64,000 nucleotides of DNA from Pleomorphomonas sp. JP5. Lineage in GTDB: Bacteria; Pseudomonadota; Alphaproteobacteria; Rhizobiales; Pleomorphomonadaceae. Shown here piece by piece: positions 38,140-48,919 of this stretch. The position numbers and the translations under genes are program-made. The DNA lies in the NCBI RefSeq assembly GCF_023721815.1, contig NZ_JAMDLI010000022.1:124001-188000 (forward strand), given 5' to 3'. Under the pieces are notes generated by a model that worked only from the letters and a program-made list of their open reading frames with translations, did no database searches and was not told the origin of the DNA. Every line of letters begins with the position of its first letter. The stretch's first letter is position 1.

Positions 38140-38161
38140 CCTCCATGATCGGTCATGGAGG
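38140..38161 (+). promoter_or_regulatory. Hairpin hiding the ribosome-binding site of the second glsB-type gene
   Basis: A perfect 9-bp stem 38140-38148 / 38153-38161 closed by a TCGG tetraloop. The 3' arm contains GGAGG, the only plausible ribosome site, ending seven bases before ATG 38168. In RNA this would block initiation until melted or unwound, as in an RNA thermometer or a coupling-controlled leader. Confidence 0.55.
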
Positions 38162-38167
38162 CCCGGA

Positions 38168-38413
38168 ATGGCAGGCGTCGGCATCATTGGAACCATCGTC
38201 ATCGGACTGCTGGCCGGCTGGTTGGCGGAACGCTTCACCCGTTCCGATCATGGTCTCCTGACCAACCTCATTCTCGGCGTGGTCGGCGCCGTCGTGTTTG
38301 GCTGGGTGGCCGGTCAGTTGGGTTTCTTTCCGCGCGGCTGGATCGCCAACCTGATCGGCGGCACCATCGGCGCCGTCGTCATCATCTCGCTCTATCGCCA
38401 GTTCAGGCGGTGA
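38168..38413 (+). CDS. GlsB/YeaQ/YmgE family stress-response membrane protein (second copy)
   Basis: An 81-residue, three-helix membrane protein of the transglycosylase-associated family (GTIVIGLLAGWLAERFT, LILGVVGAVVFGWVAGQLG, LIGGTIGAVVIISLYRQF). ATG 38168 is chosen because GGAGG lies at 38157-38161; an in-frame ATG at 38120 would add 16 residues. Its ribosome site is inside a perfect hairpin, which suggests post-transcriptional control consistent with a stress role. It converges with the aldo/keto reductase gene. Confidence 0.85.
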   Translation: MAGVGIIGTIVIGLLAGWLAERFTRSDHGLLTNLILGVVGAVVFGWVAGQLGFFPRGWIANLIGGTIGAVVIISLYRQFRR

Positions 38414-38445
38414 GGCGCGGCTGAGCCGCAGCCTCACCGCTCGCG

Positions 38446-39315
38446 TCACGCCTTGCCGATGGCGTCGAGCTCCGTGAGCGTAGCGTCGTCGAGCTCAATG
38501 TTCGCCGCCGCGAGGTTCTCCGCGAGATGGCCGAGCGATGACGTGCCCGGAATGAGCAGGATGTTGGGCGAGCGCCTGAGCAACCAGGCGAGCGCCAACT
38601 GCATGGGCGTTGCGCCGAGCCGTCCTGCCAGAGCGTTCAGCGTGTCCGATTGCAATGGCGAGAAGCCCCCAAGCGGGAAGTAGGGCACATAGGCGATGCC
38701 TTCGGCGGCAAGCTCGTCGATCAGGGCGTCATCGTCGCGGTGGACCAGATTGTAGAGATTCTGGACGCAAACGACATCGACGATGCGACGGGCGGCCTTG
38801 ACCTGCGCCGACGTCACGTGGCTGACGCCTATGTGGCGGATGAGTCCTTGGCTCTGTAACTCTGCGAGCACCTCGATCTGCGGTTCGACGGGGCCTTCGG
38901 CCGGGTGATGCGGATCGAACATGAAGCGCATGTTGACGACGTCGAGCGCGTCGAGGCCGAGATTGCGAAGGTTGTCGTGAACGGCCGAACGCAGCTCGTC
39001 GGGCGTGTCGGCCTTCAGCCACGAGCCGTCTGCGCCACGTTTGCCCCCTACCTTGGTGACGATGGTAAGATCATCAGGGTAGGGATGCAGCGCCTCGCGG
39101 ATGATCTCGTTGGTGACATGCGGGCCGTAGAAGTCGCTGGTGTCGATGTGGTCGACGCCGGCAGCGATCGCTGCCCTGAGCACAGCGACGGCTTGAGGCC
39201 GGTCCTTGGGCGGACCGAAAACGCCAGGGCCGGCCAGCTGCATGGCGCCATAGCCGAGCCGCTTCACGTGGCGGTCGCCGAGGCGGTAGGTTCCGGATTG
39301 ATCGATCGAGGACAT
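38446..39315 (-). CDS. Aldo/keto reductase
   Basis: A 289-residue NADPH-dependent TIM-barrel oxidoreductase. The catalytic Asp/Tyr pair is in HIDTSDFYGP, the catalytic Lys in IVTKVGGK, and the usual catalytic His position is occupied by Asn (NMRFMF). Cofactor contacts IPGTSSLGHLAENLAA are at the C-terminus. ATG 39315 follows AGGAGAGAG. It is divergent from a LysR gene that probably controls it. Physiological substrate is unknown. Confidence 0.88.
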   Translation of the reverse strand: MSSIDQSGTYRLGDRHVKRLGYGAMQLAGPGVFGPPKDRPQAVAVLRAAIAAGVDHIDTSDFYGPHVTNEIIREALHPYPDDLTIVTKVGGKRGADGSWLKADTPDELRSAVHDNLRNLGLDALDVVNMRFMFDPHHPAEGPVEPQIEVLAELQSQGLIRHIGVSHVTSAQVKAARRIVDVVCVQNLYNLVHRDDDALIDELAAEGIAYVPYFPLGGFSPLQSDTLNALAGRLGATPMQLALAWLLRRSPNILLIPGTSSLGHLAENLAAANIELDDATLTELDAIGKA

Positions 39316-39381
39316 GGGCTCTCTCCTGCGCTAATGGAACCCAGAGATAAGTCCTGGTTGCTGTTCGGGGAACGGGCTACA

Positions 39382-39402
39382 ATCGGTACAGGCTGTACGG
39401 AT
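39382..39402. promoter_or_regulatory. Candidate LysR operator in the aldo/keto reductase - LysR gap
   Basis: ATCGGTACA (39382-39390) and TGTACGGAT (39394-39402) are inverted with one mismatch around GGC. The site lies 10 bases before the LysR start in the 96-base divergent gap, fitting autoregulation plus control of the reductase gene. Confidence 0.45.
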
Positions 39403-39411
39403 ATCTGAACA

Positions 39412-40380
39412 ATGGGCGTGGACTTCGGCGATATCTCTGCGTTTCTGGCGGTCGTCAAGGCCGGCGGCTTTCGCGACGCGGCCCGAGCGACCGGCGACAG
39501 TGCCTCGCGGCTCAGCGAGGCGGTACGCCGTCTCGAAGCGCGGCTCGGCGTGCGGCTTCTCCATCGTACCACACGCAGTGTCGAACTGACGGCCGTCGGC
39601 CGGGAGCTTGCCGACCGCCTGAAGCCCGCGATCGCCGAGGTGGATCTCGCGCTCGACGTCGTCAACGGCTATCGCGAACGGATCGCCGGACGGCTCAAGC
39701 TCAACGTGCCCGTCAGCGCGGCACGGCTGGTACTGCCGGATATCGTGCCGGCCTTTCTGGCTGCCTATCCCGACATCCATCTCGAAATCGTTGCAGAGGA
39801 TACCTTTGTCGATCTGGTTGCGTCCGGTTGCGATGCGGGCATTCGTTACGATGAGCGGCTCGAACAGGACATGATCGCCGTGCCGATTGGGCCGCGTCAC
39901 CAGCGCTACGCGCTCGCCGCTTCCTCCACCTATCTCGACCGGTGCGGACGGCCGACGCATCCGCGCGACCTGCTCGGTCACAACTGCATCCGCGGCCGTT
40001 TCGCAAGCGGCGCCATTGCGCCCTGGGAGTTCGAGAAGGATGGCGAGATCTTCAACGTCGATCCCGCCGGGCAGTTGACGGTGGCGGTTGGAGGCGCCGC
40101 CGAGCTTATGGTTGCCGCGGCGATCGGCGGCGTTGGCATCGTGGGCCTCTTCGAGGGCTGGATTCGGCCGCACTTTTCAAGCGGAGCGCTGGAGCCGGTC
40201 CTGGAGCCATGGTGGCCGAGCTTTTCCGGCCCCTTCCTCTACTATCCTGGCCGTCGTTTGGTACCGGCCCCGCTCCGTGCTTTCATCGACTTCGTGAAAG
40301 CACGGAGCGTCCGGTCGGCGTCATCTCAGGCGGTCAATGACCAGTCGGCAATCGCCTCTTCCAGCATGGCGAGCGCCTGA
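39412..40380 (+). CDS. LysR-family transcriptional regulator (divergent to aldo/keto reductase)
   Basis: A 322-residue regulator with an N-terminal winged helix-turn-helix (residues 5-62: FLAVVKAGGFRDAARATGDS, SRLSEAVRRLEARLGVRLLH) and a periplasmic-binding-like effector domain (about 90-300). It belongs to the subgroup with a short middle loop VASGCDAGIRYDERLEQDMI. The divergent aldo/keto reductase is the likely target. Its last 55 bases overlap the end of cinA on the other strand; the C-terminal Ser/Ala-rich tail may therefore be a recent read-through extension. Confidence 0.9.
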   Translation: MGVDFGDISAFLAVVKAGGFRDAARATGDSASRLSEAVRRLEARLGVRLLHRTTRSVELTAVGRELADRLKPAIAEVDLALDVVNGYRERIAGRLKLNVPVSAARLVLPDIVPAFLAAYPDIHLEIVAEDTFVDLVASGCDAGIRYDERLEQDMIAVPIGPRHQRYALAASSTYLDRCGRPTHPRDLLGHNCIRGRFASGAIAPWEFEKDGEIFNVDPAGQLTVAVGGAAELMVAAAIGGVGIVGLFEGWIRPHFSSGALEPVLEPWWPSFSGPFLYYPGRRLVPAPLRAFIDFVKARSVRSASSQAVNDQSAIASSSMASA

Positions 40381-40838
40381 ACCACTGCCGCATAGCGCAC
40401 GCCGGCTCGGTCGAGGCTGCCAAAGCGTCGTTCGGCGTGGACCGTCGGACCGCCGGTACGGGCGCAGGCGAAATGGACGAGGCCGACAGGCTTGTCGGCC
40501 GTGCCGCCACCGGGGCCGGCGATGCCGGTGATGGAAACGGCGAAGGCGGCGCGCGAGTGGGCAAGCGCTCCTTCCGCCATGGCGCGGGCCGTCGCCTCTG
40601 AAACGGCGCCGTGGGCGATTAGCGTCGCCTCCGGCACGCCGAGCATTTCGATCTTGGCCGCGTTGGAATAGGTGACGAAGCCGCGCTCCACCACGTCCGA
40701 CGAACCGGCGATTTCGGTGAGCAGGCCGGCAACCAGACCGCCGGTACAGCTCTCGGCGGTGGCGATTGTTGCGCCCTTGGCTCGCGCTTTCTCGAGGAGG
40801 TGCTGGGCGCGAGGATGGAGCGGCGAAAGGTCGGTCAT
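40326..40838 (-). CDS. CinA-family protein (nicotinamide-nucleotide amidohydrolase)
   Basis: A 170-residue single-domain CinA C-terminal protein (PncC type), which deamidates nicotinamide mononucleotide to nicotinate mononucleotide in pyridine-nucleotide salvage. Conserved blocks are ATAESCTGGLVAGLLTEIAGSS, trimmed here as AESCTGGLVAG, then GVSEATARAMAEGA-like and TGIAGPGGGTADKPVGLV. ATG 40838 follows AGAAGGAG. It lies 92 bases downstream of ispDF in the usual alphaproteobacterial order. Confidence 0.9.
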   Translation of the reverse strand: MTDLSPLHPRAQHLLEKARAKGATIATAESCTGGLVAGLLTEIAGSSDVVERGFVTYSNAAKIEMLGVPEATLIAHGAVSEATARAMAEGALAHSRAAFAVSITGIAGPGGGTADKPVGLVHFACARTGGPTVHAERRFGSLDRAGVRYAAVVQALAMLEEAIADWSLTA

Positions 40839-40930
40839 GACGATCTCCTTCTCGGCAGTCGGTTACCGTGTGGGCATGAAGGACATATAGGTTGCCATTG
40901 GCCTATCCGAAGGCTGGCGCGATCTCGGTG

Positions 40931-42169
40931 TCATCGATCGAGCGGCAGCCTGATCGTCGCGGTGGCGATGGCGGCGATGCCTTCGCACCGGCCGGCGAAG
41001 CCAAGTCCTTCGTTCGTGGTCGCCTTGACGCCGACCCGGTCGATCGTGATGCCGCAGGCTTCGGCAATGGCCGAGCGCATGGCGTCGCGGTGCGGTCCCA
41101 CCTTGGGAGCCTCGGCGATGATCGTGACGTCGCAATGAGCGAGGAGGCCGCCGCGCTCTGCGAGGCGGCGAACCGCGTCCTTCAGGAACAGAGTGGATGC
41201 GGCGCCGCGCCATTGCTCCTCCGACGGCGGAAAATGCTTGCCGATGTCGCCGTCGCCGAGGGCGCCGAGGATGGCGTCGGTCAGCGCGTGCAGCGCTACG
41301 TCGGCGTCCGAGTGTCCCTTGAGGCGCTGGTCGTGCGGGATGAACACGCCGCAGAGCGTCACGCCGTCGCCGGGCTCCAGCACGTGGACATCGTAGCCCG
41401 TGCCGACGCGGACGTCGGGGCAGGCGAGAAAAGCCTCGGCGGCGAGGCGCTGTTCGGCCATGTCGAAATCCTCCGCAGTGGTCAGCTTGACGTTGTCGGC
41501 GCCGCCATCGACGAGCAACACGCGATGGCCGGCAAGTTCGGCAACGGCGGCATCATCGGTCACACCAGTGATGCCGCGCGCGGCGAGCGCCTTGTGGGCG
41601 GCTACGATTTCCGCGTAGCGGAACCCCTGGGGCGTTGCGGCTCGCCAAAGCCCCTCGCGCGGTACCGTCTCGCTCACGTAACCCGCCGCATCGGCCCGCT
41701 TGACCGTGTCGATCACCGATACGCCACAGAGCACGGCGACCTCGCGCCCGAGCGCTTCGATCACCCGATCGATGGCGTCGCGGCGAATGAAGGGACGCAC
41801 GGCGTCATGGATCAGCACGAGGTCCGGCGCATCGTGAGCGAGCGCCTGCAGGCCGGCGAGGCAGCTGGCCTGGCGATCCGCGCCGCCGGCGACGGGCGGC
41901 GAAAGACGCGGGTCGTCGATTCCTGATACAGAGTTGGCATAGAGCGCTTGATCGTCGGGGTGGATCACCGTCAGTACCCTGTCGATACCAGGGTGCGCCA
42001 GAAAGGCCTCGGCGGTTCGAGCCATGACCGGTCGGCCGCGAAGCGGGCGGTACTGTTTGGGTGGGGCGCCGGCACTGGCGGCTCGGCTGCCGCGCCCGGC
42101 GGCCACCAGAATCACCGCGACGGTGGGGCGTTTTGCGGGATGGGCGGGAGTGATGGCGCTGGTTGGCAT
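40931..42169 (-). CDS. ispDF: Bifunctional IspD/IspF (MEP cytidylyltransferase / MECDP synthase)
   Basis: Fusion enzyme for the third and fifth steps of the MEP isoprenoid pathway, 412 residues. The IspD half (about 15-240) has VILVAAGRGSR, PKQYRPL and the HDAVRPF and ATPQGF motifs. The IspF half (about 250-410) has GTGYDVHVLEPGD, CGVFIPHD, GHSDADVALHALTDAILGA and ATTNEGLGF. The fusion is common in Alphaproteobacteria. ATG 42169 is the first ATG; a TTG at 42181 is an alternative. It is divergent from dusB. Confidence 0.95.
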   Translation of the reverse strand: MPTSAITPAHPAKRPTVAVILVAAGRGSRAASAGAPPKQYRPLRGRPVMARTAEAFLAHPGIDRVLTVIHPDDQALYANSVSGIDDPRLSPPVAGGADRQASCLAGLQALAHDAPDLVLIHDAVRPFIRRDAIDRVIEALGREVAVLCGVSVIDTVKRADAAGYVSETVPREGLWRAATPQGFRYAEIVAAHKALAARGITGVTDDAAVAELAGHRVLLVDGGADNVKLTTAEDFDMAEQRLAAEAFLACPDVRVGTGYDVHVLEPGDGVTLCGVFIPHDQRLKGHSDADVALHALTDAILGALGDGDIGKHFPPSEEQWRGAASTLFLKDAVRRLAERGGLLAHCDVTIIAEAPKVGPHRDAMRSAIAEACGITIDRVGVKATTNEGLGFAGRCEGIAAIATATIRLPLDR

Positions 42170-42336
42170 CGCCGTTTGCAAGGCTCCGCTGGCGACCGAA
42201 TGGCGGTCGCGGCAAAAATGTGCATTCTCGTTACGTTATTGGCCGGATGCCCCGCAAGACGCTTGCGTCATTTCTTCCGAGCGGCTATCAATTGCGTAAT
42301 TTGTATGCAGTGAGTTTTCGTGCACAAGGTGTAAGC

Positions 42337-43383
42337 ATGGCGGTTTCCAGGCCGGATCGCGAAGTAATGACTGCGCCGGCGTCGGGGCTTTGCGTCGGCG
42401 GCGTGACTGTGCCGTCGCCGGTGTTTCTTGCGCCGATGGCTGGCATCACCGACCTACCGTTCCGGCGTATCGCGCGCCGTTATGGCGCCGGCCTCACCGT
42501 GTCCGAAATGGTGGCATCGGAAACCCTGCTCGACGGGCACCCGGAAACGACGACGCGCGCCGAGGCCGACGATGAGGGGGTGCACGTCGTGCAGCTTGCC
42601 GGCCGTGAGGCGCGCTGGATGGGCGAGGGCGCCCGCGCGGCGGAAGCCGGTGGCGCCGACATCATCGACATCAACATGGGCTGTCCGGCCAAGAAGGTTG
42701 TATCGGGCTATTCCGGCTCGGCGCTGATGCGCGATCTCGACCACGCCCTTACCCTCATCGAAGCCGTCGTTGGCGCCGTCAAGGTGCCGGTGACGTTGAA
42801 GATGCGGCTCGGCTGGGACGACGCCTGCATCAACGCGCCGGAACTGGCGCGGCGGGCCGAGGCGGCCGGCGTCGCCATGGTCACCGTGCATGCCCGTACC
42901 CGCAACCAGTTCTACAAAGGCTCGGCGGACTGGTCGAAGGTGAGCGCGGTGCGCGAGGCCGTGTCCATTCCGCTGGTCGTCAACGGCGATGTCGTCGACG
43001 CGGCGTCGGCACGCGAGGCGCTGCGCCAGTCGGGAGCCGACGCGGTGATGGTCGGGCGGGGCGCCTACGGTCGTCCCTGGCTGCCGGGGCGGATTGCCGC
43101 CGCGCTGCGTTCGGGGGGCGAAGCCGAGGCGCCGGACCGGGACGAGATCCTGGGTTCGCTCATGGCGCAATACGAGCACATGCTTGCCCATTACGGCGAG
43201 GGGCTGGGCCTCAGGATGGCCCGCAAGCACGTTGGCTGGACCTTTGAGGCGGTGCCGCGCGACGACGCGTCGGCACCCGGAATCCGCCGGCGGGCGCTGA
43301 CGGCGGAAACGCCGGAGGCGGTGATGGAGGCCGTTGGCGAGTGGTTCGCCGAAGGCGCGAGTTTCGAGAGGGTTGCCGCATGA
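42337..43383 (+). CDS. dusB: tRNA-dihydrouridine synthase
   Basis: Flavoenzyme reducing uridines in the tRNA D-loop. The 348-residue protein shows [25 protein letters not shown] (catalytic Cys), [20 protein letters not shown] and [15 protein letters not shown] 42337 follows AAGGTG; MTAP at 42367 is an alternative. Its TGA overlaps the ATG of ntrB (ATGA), the classical dusB/nifR3-ntrB-ntrC operon of rhizobia. Confidence 0.94.
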   Translation: MAVSRPDREVMTAPASGLCVGGVTVPSPVFLAPMAGITDLPFRRIARRYGAGLTVSEMVASETLLDGHPETTTRAEADDEGVHVVQLAGREARWMGEGARAAEAGGADIIDINMGCPAKKVVSGYSGSALMRDLDHALTLIEAVVGAVKVPVTLKMRLGWDDACINAPELARRAEAAGVAMVTVHARTRNQFYKGSADWSKVSAVREAVSIPLVVNGDVVDAASAREALRQSGADAVMVGRGAYGRPWLPGRIAAALRSGGEAEAPDRDEILGSLMAQYEHMLAHYGEGLGLRMARKHVGWTFEAVPRDDASAPGIRRRALTAETPEAVMEAVGEWFAEGASFERVAA

Positions 43384-44504
43384 CGACGTCTTCATCCGCA
43401 CCGGGCGCGGAGGTTCCGGCGGAGCGGGATCTCGAAGTGTCGATCCTCAACGCCTTGCCACATCCGGTAATCATGCTCGATCCGGAGGGACGCGTCTGTT
43501 CGGCCAACGACGCGGCGCAGAACTTCTTCCAGTCGAGCGCTTCCGTGCTCGGCCGGCATTCGCTGCGACACTTCGTGCCTTTCGGCAGCCCGCTGTTGCA
43601 GTTGGTCGAGCAGGTGCGCGAACGCGGGGCTTCGGTCAACGAATATCGCGTCGACGTGGGAACGCCGCGCAATGGCGGCGAGCGCGTCGTCGATATCTAC
43701 GCCGCCCCGGCATCCGATCGTCCCGGCCATGTGGTGATCATGCTCCAGGAGCGCACCATGGCCGACAAGATGGACAAGCAGCTCACCCATCGCGGCGCAG
43801 CGCGGTCCGTCACCGGCCTTGCCGCCATGCTGGCGCATGAGATCAAGAACCCGCTTTCCGGTATTCGCGGCGCGGCGCAGCTTCTGGAGCAGTCGGCCGA
43901 CGATGGCGACAGGGCGTTGACGCAGCTGATCACCGACGAGGCCGATCGCATCGTCAAGCTGGTCGACCGCATGGAAGTATTCTCCGACGAGCGACCGATC
44001 GAGCGTGAGCCGGTCAACATCCACGCCGTGCTGGAGCATGTGAAGCGTCTGGCCCTCAGCGGCTTTGCTCGCGATATCCGGCTCGTGGAGGAATATGATC
44101 CGTCTCTGCCGCCGGTCTACGCCAATCGTGACCAGCTGGTGCAGGTGTTCCTCAATCTCGTCAAGAACGCCGCCGAGGCGCTGACCGACACGCCGGACGC
44201 GGAAATCGCGTTGACGACGGCCTTCCGGCCGGGCGTGCGTCTCTCGGTGCCGGGTACGCGCGAGCGCGTGAGCCTGCCGCTCGAGTTTTGCGTGCGCGAC
44301 AACGGCCCGGGTGTGCCTGAAGAGATCCAGACGCACATGTTCGACCCGTTCGTCACCACCAAGACCAACGGCACGGGCCTTGGCCTCGCTCTGGTCGCCA
44401 AGATCGTTGGCGACCATGGCGGCGTTATCGAATGCGAAAGCCAGCCGCGCCGCACCACCTTCCGCCTCCTCCTTCCCGCCTACGTCGACAAGATCGCGGA
44501 CTGA
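43380..44504 (+). CDS. ntrB: Nitrogen regulation histidine kinase NtrB
   Basis: Cytoplasmic sensor kinase/phosphatase that, under PII control, phosphorylates NtrC in nitrogen limitation. In 374 residues: a PAS domain (about 15-125), the H box [15 protein letters not shown] (H153), then N, G1 and G2 boxes [20 protein letters not shown] and [12 protein letters not shown]. There is no membrane helix. The ATG overlaps the dusB stop and ntrC starts 15 bases downstream. Confidence 0.96.
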   Translation: MTTSSSAPGAEVPAERDLEVSILNALPHPVIMLDPEGRVCSANDAAQNFFQSSASVLGRHSLRHFVPFGSPLLQLVEQVRERGASVNEYRVDVGTPRNGGERVVDIYAAPASDRPGHVVIMLQERTMADKMDKQLTHRGAARSVTGLAAMLAHEIKNPLSGIRGAAQLLEQSADDGDRALTQLITDEADRIVKLVDRMEVFSDERPIEREPVNIHAVLEHVKRLALSGFARDIRLVEEYDPSLPPVYANRDQLVQVFLNLVKNAAEALTDTPDAEIALTTAFRPGVRLSVPGTRERVSLPLEFCVRDNGPGVPEEIQTHMFDPFVTTKTNGTGLGLALVAKIVGDHGGVIECESQPRRTTFRLLLPAYVDKIAD

Positions 44505-44518
44505 AAGGGTCTTCTCTG

Positions 44519-45961
<1,443 letters not shown>

Positions 45962-46415
45962 CCCTCGGTGGAGGATCAATCGGGCTGACGCAGGCGGATG
46001 GGGATGTACGTCTCCATCTGTGTGCGAAGCCTTGTGCTTCGATCAGCGCGTACCACCAGACCAGTACCCGTCGTCTTCGTCGAGGAACAGGAAATCGCGC
46101 GGGAGAAAGCTGGCGCGGGGCGTCGGGCGGAGCATTGACATATGTGCGTCGAGGCGACCGAGTATGCCGCTTGCGCTGAAGTTGGCGCTGGGATCCGGTC
46201 CGGACGAGACGGCGGCAACGAGACTCCCCTGAAGTCCATTAGCATCCCCTTTGGGCTGGAGCGAAATCGAGTTGATGGTCGCCAAGATGCAATCCAGGCG
46301 GGTGTTTCGGGCAAATTGGGAAAGGCGCCGACCAGGGTCGACGCCTTTGTTGAATCCACCGCGATTTTCGTCAGATGCGGCGCATTTCCAGAGTTCTCGC
46401 GCCAAGTTGACAGTT
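45962..46415. other. Gap after ntrC without a supported gene
   Basis: About 450 bases. A minus-strand open frame (46043-46405) of 120 codons has acceptable composition but only a TTG start and no ribosome site, and I recognise nothing in it; it may be a gene remnant. I see no terminator with a T-run after ntrC and no RNA gene. Confidence 0.35.
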
Positions 46416-46580
46416 CTAGTGAATTAGTCCGATAATATAGCGGACTGTTCGCCTGACGATGCTGGTTCTCTGGCAGGGGTCTATAAGCTCCAGTTCGTAG
46501 TCATATTGACTCTGGTCTGGAAATGACCTTCTCTTCGGCTTGGGCTGCATGAAAAGCTGGACGTATTGGTCAGGGGTCAT
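46416..46580 (-). CDS. Small hypothetical protein
   Basis: A 54-codon frame beginning ATG 46580, eight bases after a strong AAGGGAGAA ribosome site. The product starts MTPDQYVQLFMQPKPKRRSF, has a charged middle and an RTVRYIIGLIH end. I do not recognise it. An in-frame ATG at 46604 is less well placed. It is divergent from the LysR gene at 46665, and the region is less GC-rich than its surroundings. Confidence 0.4.
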   Translation of the reverse strand: MTPDQYVQLFMQPKPKRRSFPDQSQYDYELELIDPCQRTSIVRRTVRYIIGLIH

Positions 46581-46664
46581 GGCATTTCTCCCTTGTTTCG
46601 TCATCTAGATACGGCTATCTATGAATCGGTTCAATCCTTCAAGATTGCAACTTGGCATGCAGAA

Positions 46665-47567
46665 ATGAAACACATCCCCTGGGACTCGTATCAGATCTTC
46701 CTGGCAGTGGCCCGCAGCGGCAGCCTCAGCGCAGCGGCGGAGCGCATTGGCCTTTCCAGCGCCACCATCGGCCGGCGCATGCTGGAGCTGGAGCGGCAAA
46801 TGGAGTGCGGACTGTTCCTCCGTAGCCAAGCCGGCTATTCGCTGACCGGCGGGGGGCAGGCGCTGCTCGATCATCTCGTCGGGATGGAGGCGGCGGGACG
46901 CGAAGTGGAGATCTGGAACGCCGGCCTGTGCGGCGCCGTGCGCGTACGCATCTGCGCCGGCAGTTGGTGCGCCCGCTTCCTGGCGCGCAATCTCGACGTT
47001 CTTGTCCAGCCTGGTGACCGGCATGGCATCGATCTCAGCATCGGCGAGGAAAGGGCATCGCTCGCTCACCGCAGCGCCGACATCGGCATCCGGGCTTTCG
47101 AACCGGAAGAAAGCAACCTTGCCGCCGTGCGCCTGCCGGAGGTTGCCTATGCCGTTTACGCCGCGACCGACATGCCGGACGGCGGTGCTGAACGCTGGGT
47201 CGCGGTGACGGAGGAGGCCGCGGTCTCCCGCTACTTGCGCTATCCGCACGAGAAGTGGCCAAACAACCTGATTGCCACGGTCAGCCGGGCGGAAGGGCTT
47301 CGCCACTCGATCCTGTCCGGGGCCGGGGTCGGCGTGCTGCCGTGCTTTGTCGGCGATGTTGACCCGGAGCTTCGGCGAGTCGGGGGTGAGGTCGCCGAGC
47401 TTCGTCACAAGAGTTGGCTGGTCATGAACAACGAGGACCGGCATCGGCCCGAGATTCGTGCGGTGGTCGATCGCATGACCGCTCTGTTCCGTCGTCGTGC
47501 CGCTTTGTTCGAGGGGCGCAGTGAGCGCGTCGTGGCCTTGTCAAATGTGCGCGATGTGGCCACATAG
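46665..47567 (+). CDS. LysR-family transcriptional regulator
   Basis: A 300-residue regulator with helix-turn-helix at residues 5-60 (DSYQIFLAVARSGSLSAAAE, GLSSATIGRRMLELERQMEC) and a reduced effector-binding domain. The C-terminal domain has SADIGIRAFEPEESNLAAVR and GAGVGVLPCFVGD. ATG 46665 is chosen because earlier in-frame codons lack a ribosome site. The UbiH-type gene starts 23 bases after it and may share its transcript. Confidence 0.85.
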   Translation: MKHIPWDSYQIFLAVARSGSLSAAAERIGLSSATIGRRMLELERQMECGLFLRSQAGYSLTGGGQALLDHLVGMEAAGREVEIWNAGLCGAVRVRICAGSWCARFLARNLDVLVQPGDRHGIDLSIGEERASLAHRSADIGIRAFEPEESNLAAVRLPEVAYAVYAATDMPDGGAERWVAVTEEAAVSRYLRYPHEKWPNNLIATVSRAEGLRHSILSGAGVGVLPCFVGDVDPELRRVGGEVAELRHKSWLVMNNEDRHRPEIRAVVDRMTALFRRRAALFEGRSERVVALSNVRDVAT

Positions 47568-47590
47568 GGCTCCAGTTTTCGGAGCAAGGC

Positions 47591-48775
47591 ATGAGTGAGG
47601 CATCGCAGCATTTCGACGTGGCCGTCGTTGGGGGAGGGCCGGCGGGGCTTGCCGCTGCCATGGCCGTTGCCGACACCGGCGCATGCGTGGCCCTGATCGC
47701 GCCGCGCCCGGGTGTGGATGACTGGCGAACCACGGCCTTGTTGGGGGGCTCGGTCGCGTTTCTCGAGAGGCATGGTGTCTGGGCCGACCTGGAAGGCATT
47801 GCCGCTCCGCTCAGGAACATGCGGCTTGTCGACGCCTCCTCTCGCCTGTTCCGCGCTCCTGACGTGACGTTCGAGGCGCGGGAGATCGGTCGCGAGCTGT
47901 TCGGCTACAATGTCGCAAATGGTCCGCTGGTCGCAGCACTGTCGGACGCGGTAGCCGCGCGGGCCGACCGCATCGTTCGTTTTGAAGCGCTGTTCCAGAC
48001 GCTCGATCAACGAGGGGACGTCGCACTCCTGGGGCTTTCCTCGGGCGAGACCGTCGCGGCCTCCTTGGTGATCGCTGCCGATGGCCGCAACTCCGGTGTG
48101 CGCAAGGCCGCCGGCATCGACGTGAAGTCCTGGAGCTATCCTCAGGAAGCTTTGGTGCTGGCGCTCTCGCATAGCGAGCCGCACCGTGACACCTCGGTCG
48201 AGTTCCACACCGAGGCTGGCCCGTTCACTTTGGTTCCCCATGGGCGGGGTCGTTCATCGCTGGTGTGGATGGATCGCCCCGAGGTGATCGCGCGTGCAAA
48301 TGGTCTCGACGATGCGGCGCTTGCGTTGGAGATCGAGCGCCGTTCCGGTTCCGCCCTGGGCGTCATGACCGTGGATAGTCCTCGTCAGCGTTGGCCGATT
48401 TCAGGCTTTCAGGCGCGACGACTCGCGTCGGGTCGTGTCGTTCTGGTGGGAGAGGCGGCGCACGGCTTCCCGCCAATCGGCGCGCAAGGTTTCAACCTGA
48501 CGCTTCGTGACGTCGAAAGAGTAGAGGACATTGTTCGGAGTGCGATGCACCTGTCAGGCAGCAAGCGGCTCGATGGCGAGAAAGCGGCTCGGGATTACGA
48601 CAAGGCGCGTCGTTTCGACGTATCAGGGCGCGTTGCCGGCGTCGATCTTCTCAATCGCTCCCTGCTGAGTGACGTCCTGCCCATGCAGATTGCGCGCGCC
48701 ACGGGATTGATGCTGGCCCGCGATCTTGGACCGGTCCGGCGACTTCTGATGCGCGTAGGGCTCGCTGGACGGTAA
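47591..48775 (+). CDS. UbiH/UbiF/COQ6-family FAD-dependent monooxygenase
   Basis: A 394-residue flavoprotein hydroxylase like those of ubiquinone synthesis. It has the N-terminal FAD motif VAVVGGGPAGLAAAMAV, a DG motif VIAADGRNSGVRKAAGI, and the second FAD motif GRVVLVGEAAHGFPPIGAQG followed by NLTLRDVE, diagnostic of the UbiH group. ATG 47591 follows GGAGCAAGGC. The exact ring position hydroxylated cannot be read from sequence alone. It converges with mltG. Confidence 0.88.
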   Translation: MSEASQHFDVAVVGGGPAGLAAAMAVADTGACVALIAPRPGVDDWRTTALLGGSVAFLERHGVWADLEGIAAPLRNMRLVDASSRLFRAPDVTFEAREIGRELFGYNVANGPLVAALSDAVAARADRIVRFEALFQTLDQRGDVALLGLSSGETVAASLVIAADGRNSGVRKAAGIDVKSWSYPQEALVLALSHSEPHRDTSVEFHTEAGPFTLVPHGRGRSSLVWMDRPEVIARANGLDDAALALEIERRSGSALGVMTVDSPRQRWPISGFQARRLASGRVVLVGEAAHGFPPIGAQGFNLTLRDVERVEDIVRSAMHLSGSKRLDGEKAARDYDKARRFDVSGRVAGVDLLNRSLLSDVLPMQIARATGLMLARDLGPVRRLLMRVGLAGR

Positions 48776-48867
48776 CGGTCCAGGCGATGTGAGCGGCCGA
48801 AGGCGAGCCTTGCGGCCTGTCCTCCGGCGCTTCCGTTCCCGCTAGAAATTCGGCTTGCATAAATTCC

Positions 48868-48898
48868 GCTCTGCGGGCCGAAGCTCGGCCCGCAGAAC
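48868..48898. terminator. Bidirectional hairpin between UbiH-type gene and mltG
   Basis: A perfect 10-bp stem 48870-48879 / 48887-48896 with a 7-base loop in the 144-base convergent gap. Flanks are only mildly T-rich on either strand. Confidence 0.6.
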
Positions 48899-48919
48899 TC
48901 TTGTCCTATGCCGGGATCA

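Noticed and set aside
46043-46405. Minus-strand frame of 120 codons after ntrC
   Set aside because: Only a TTG start, no ribosome site, no recognisable domain; possibly a remnant, not enough to call a gene.
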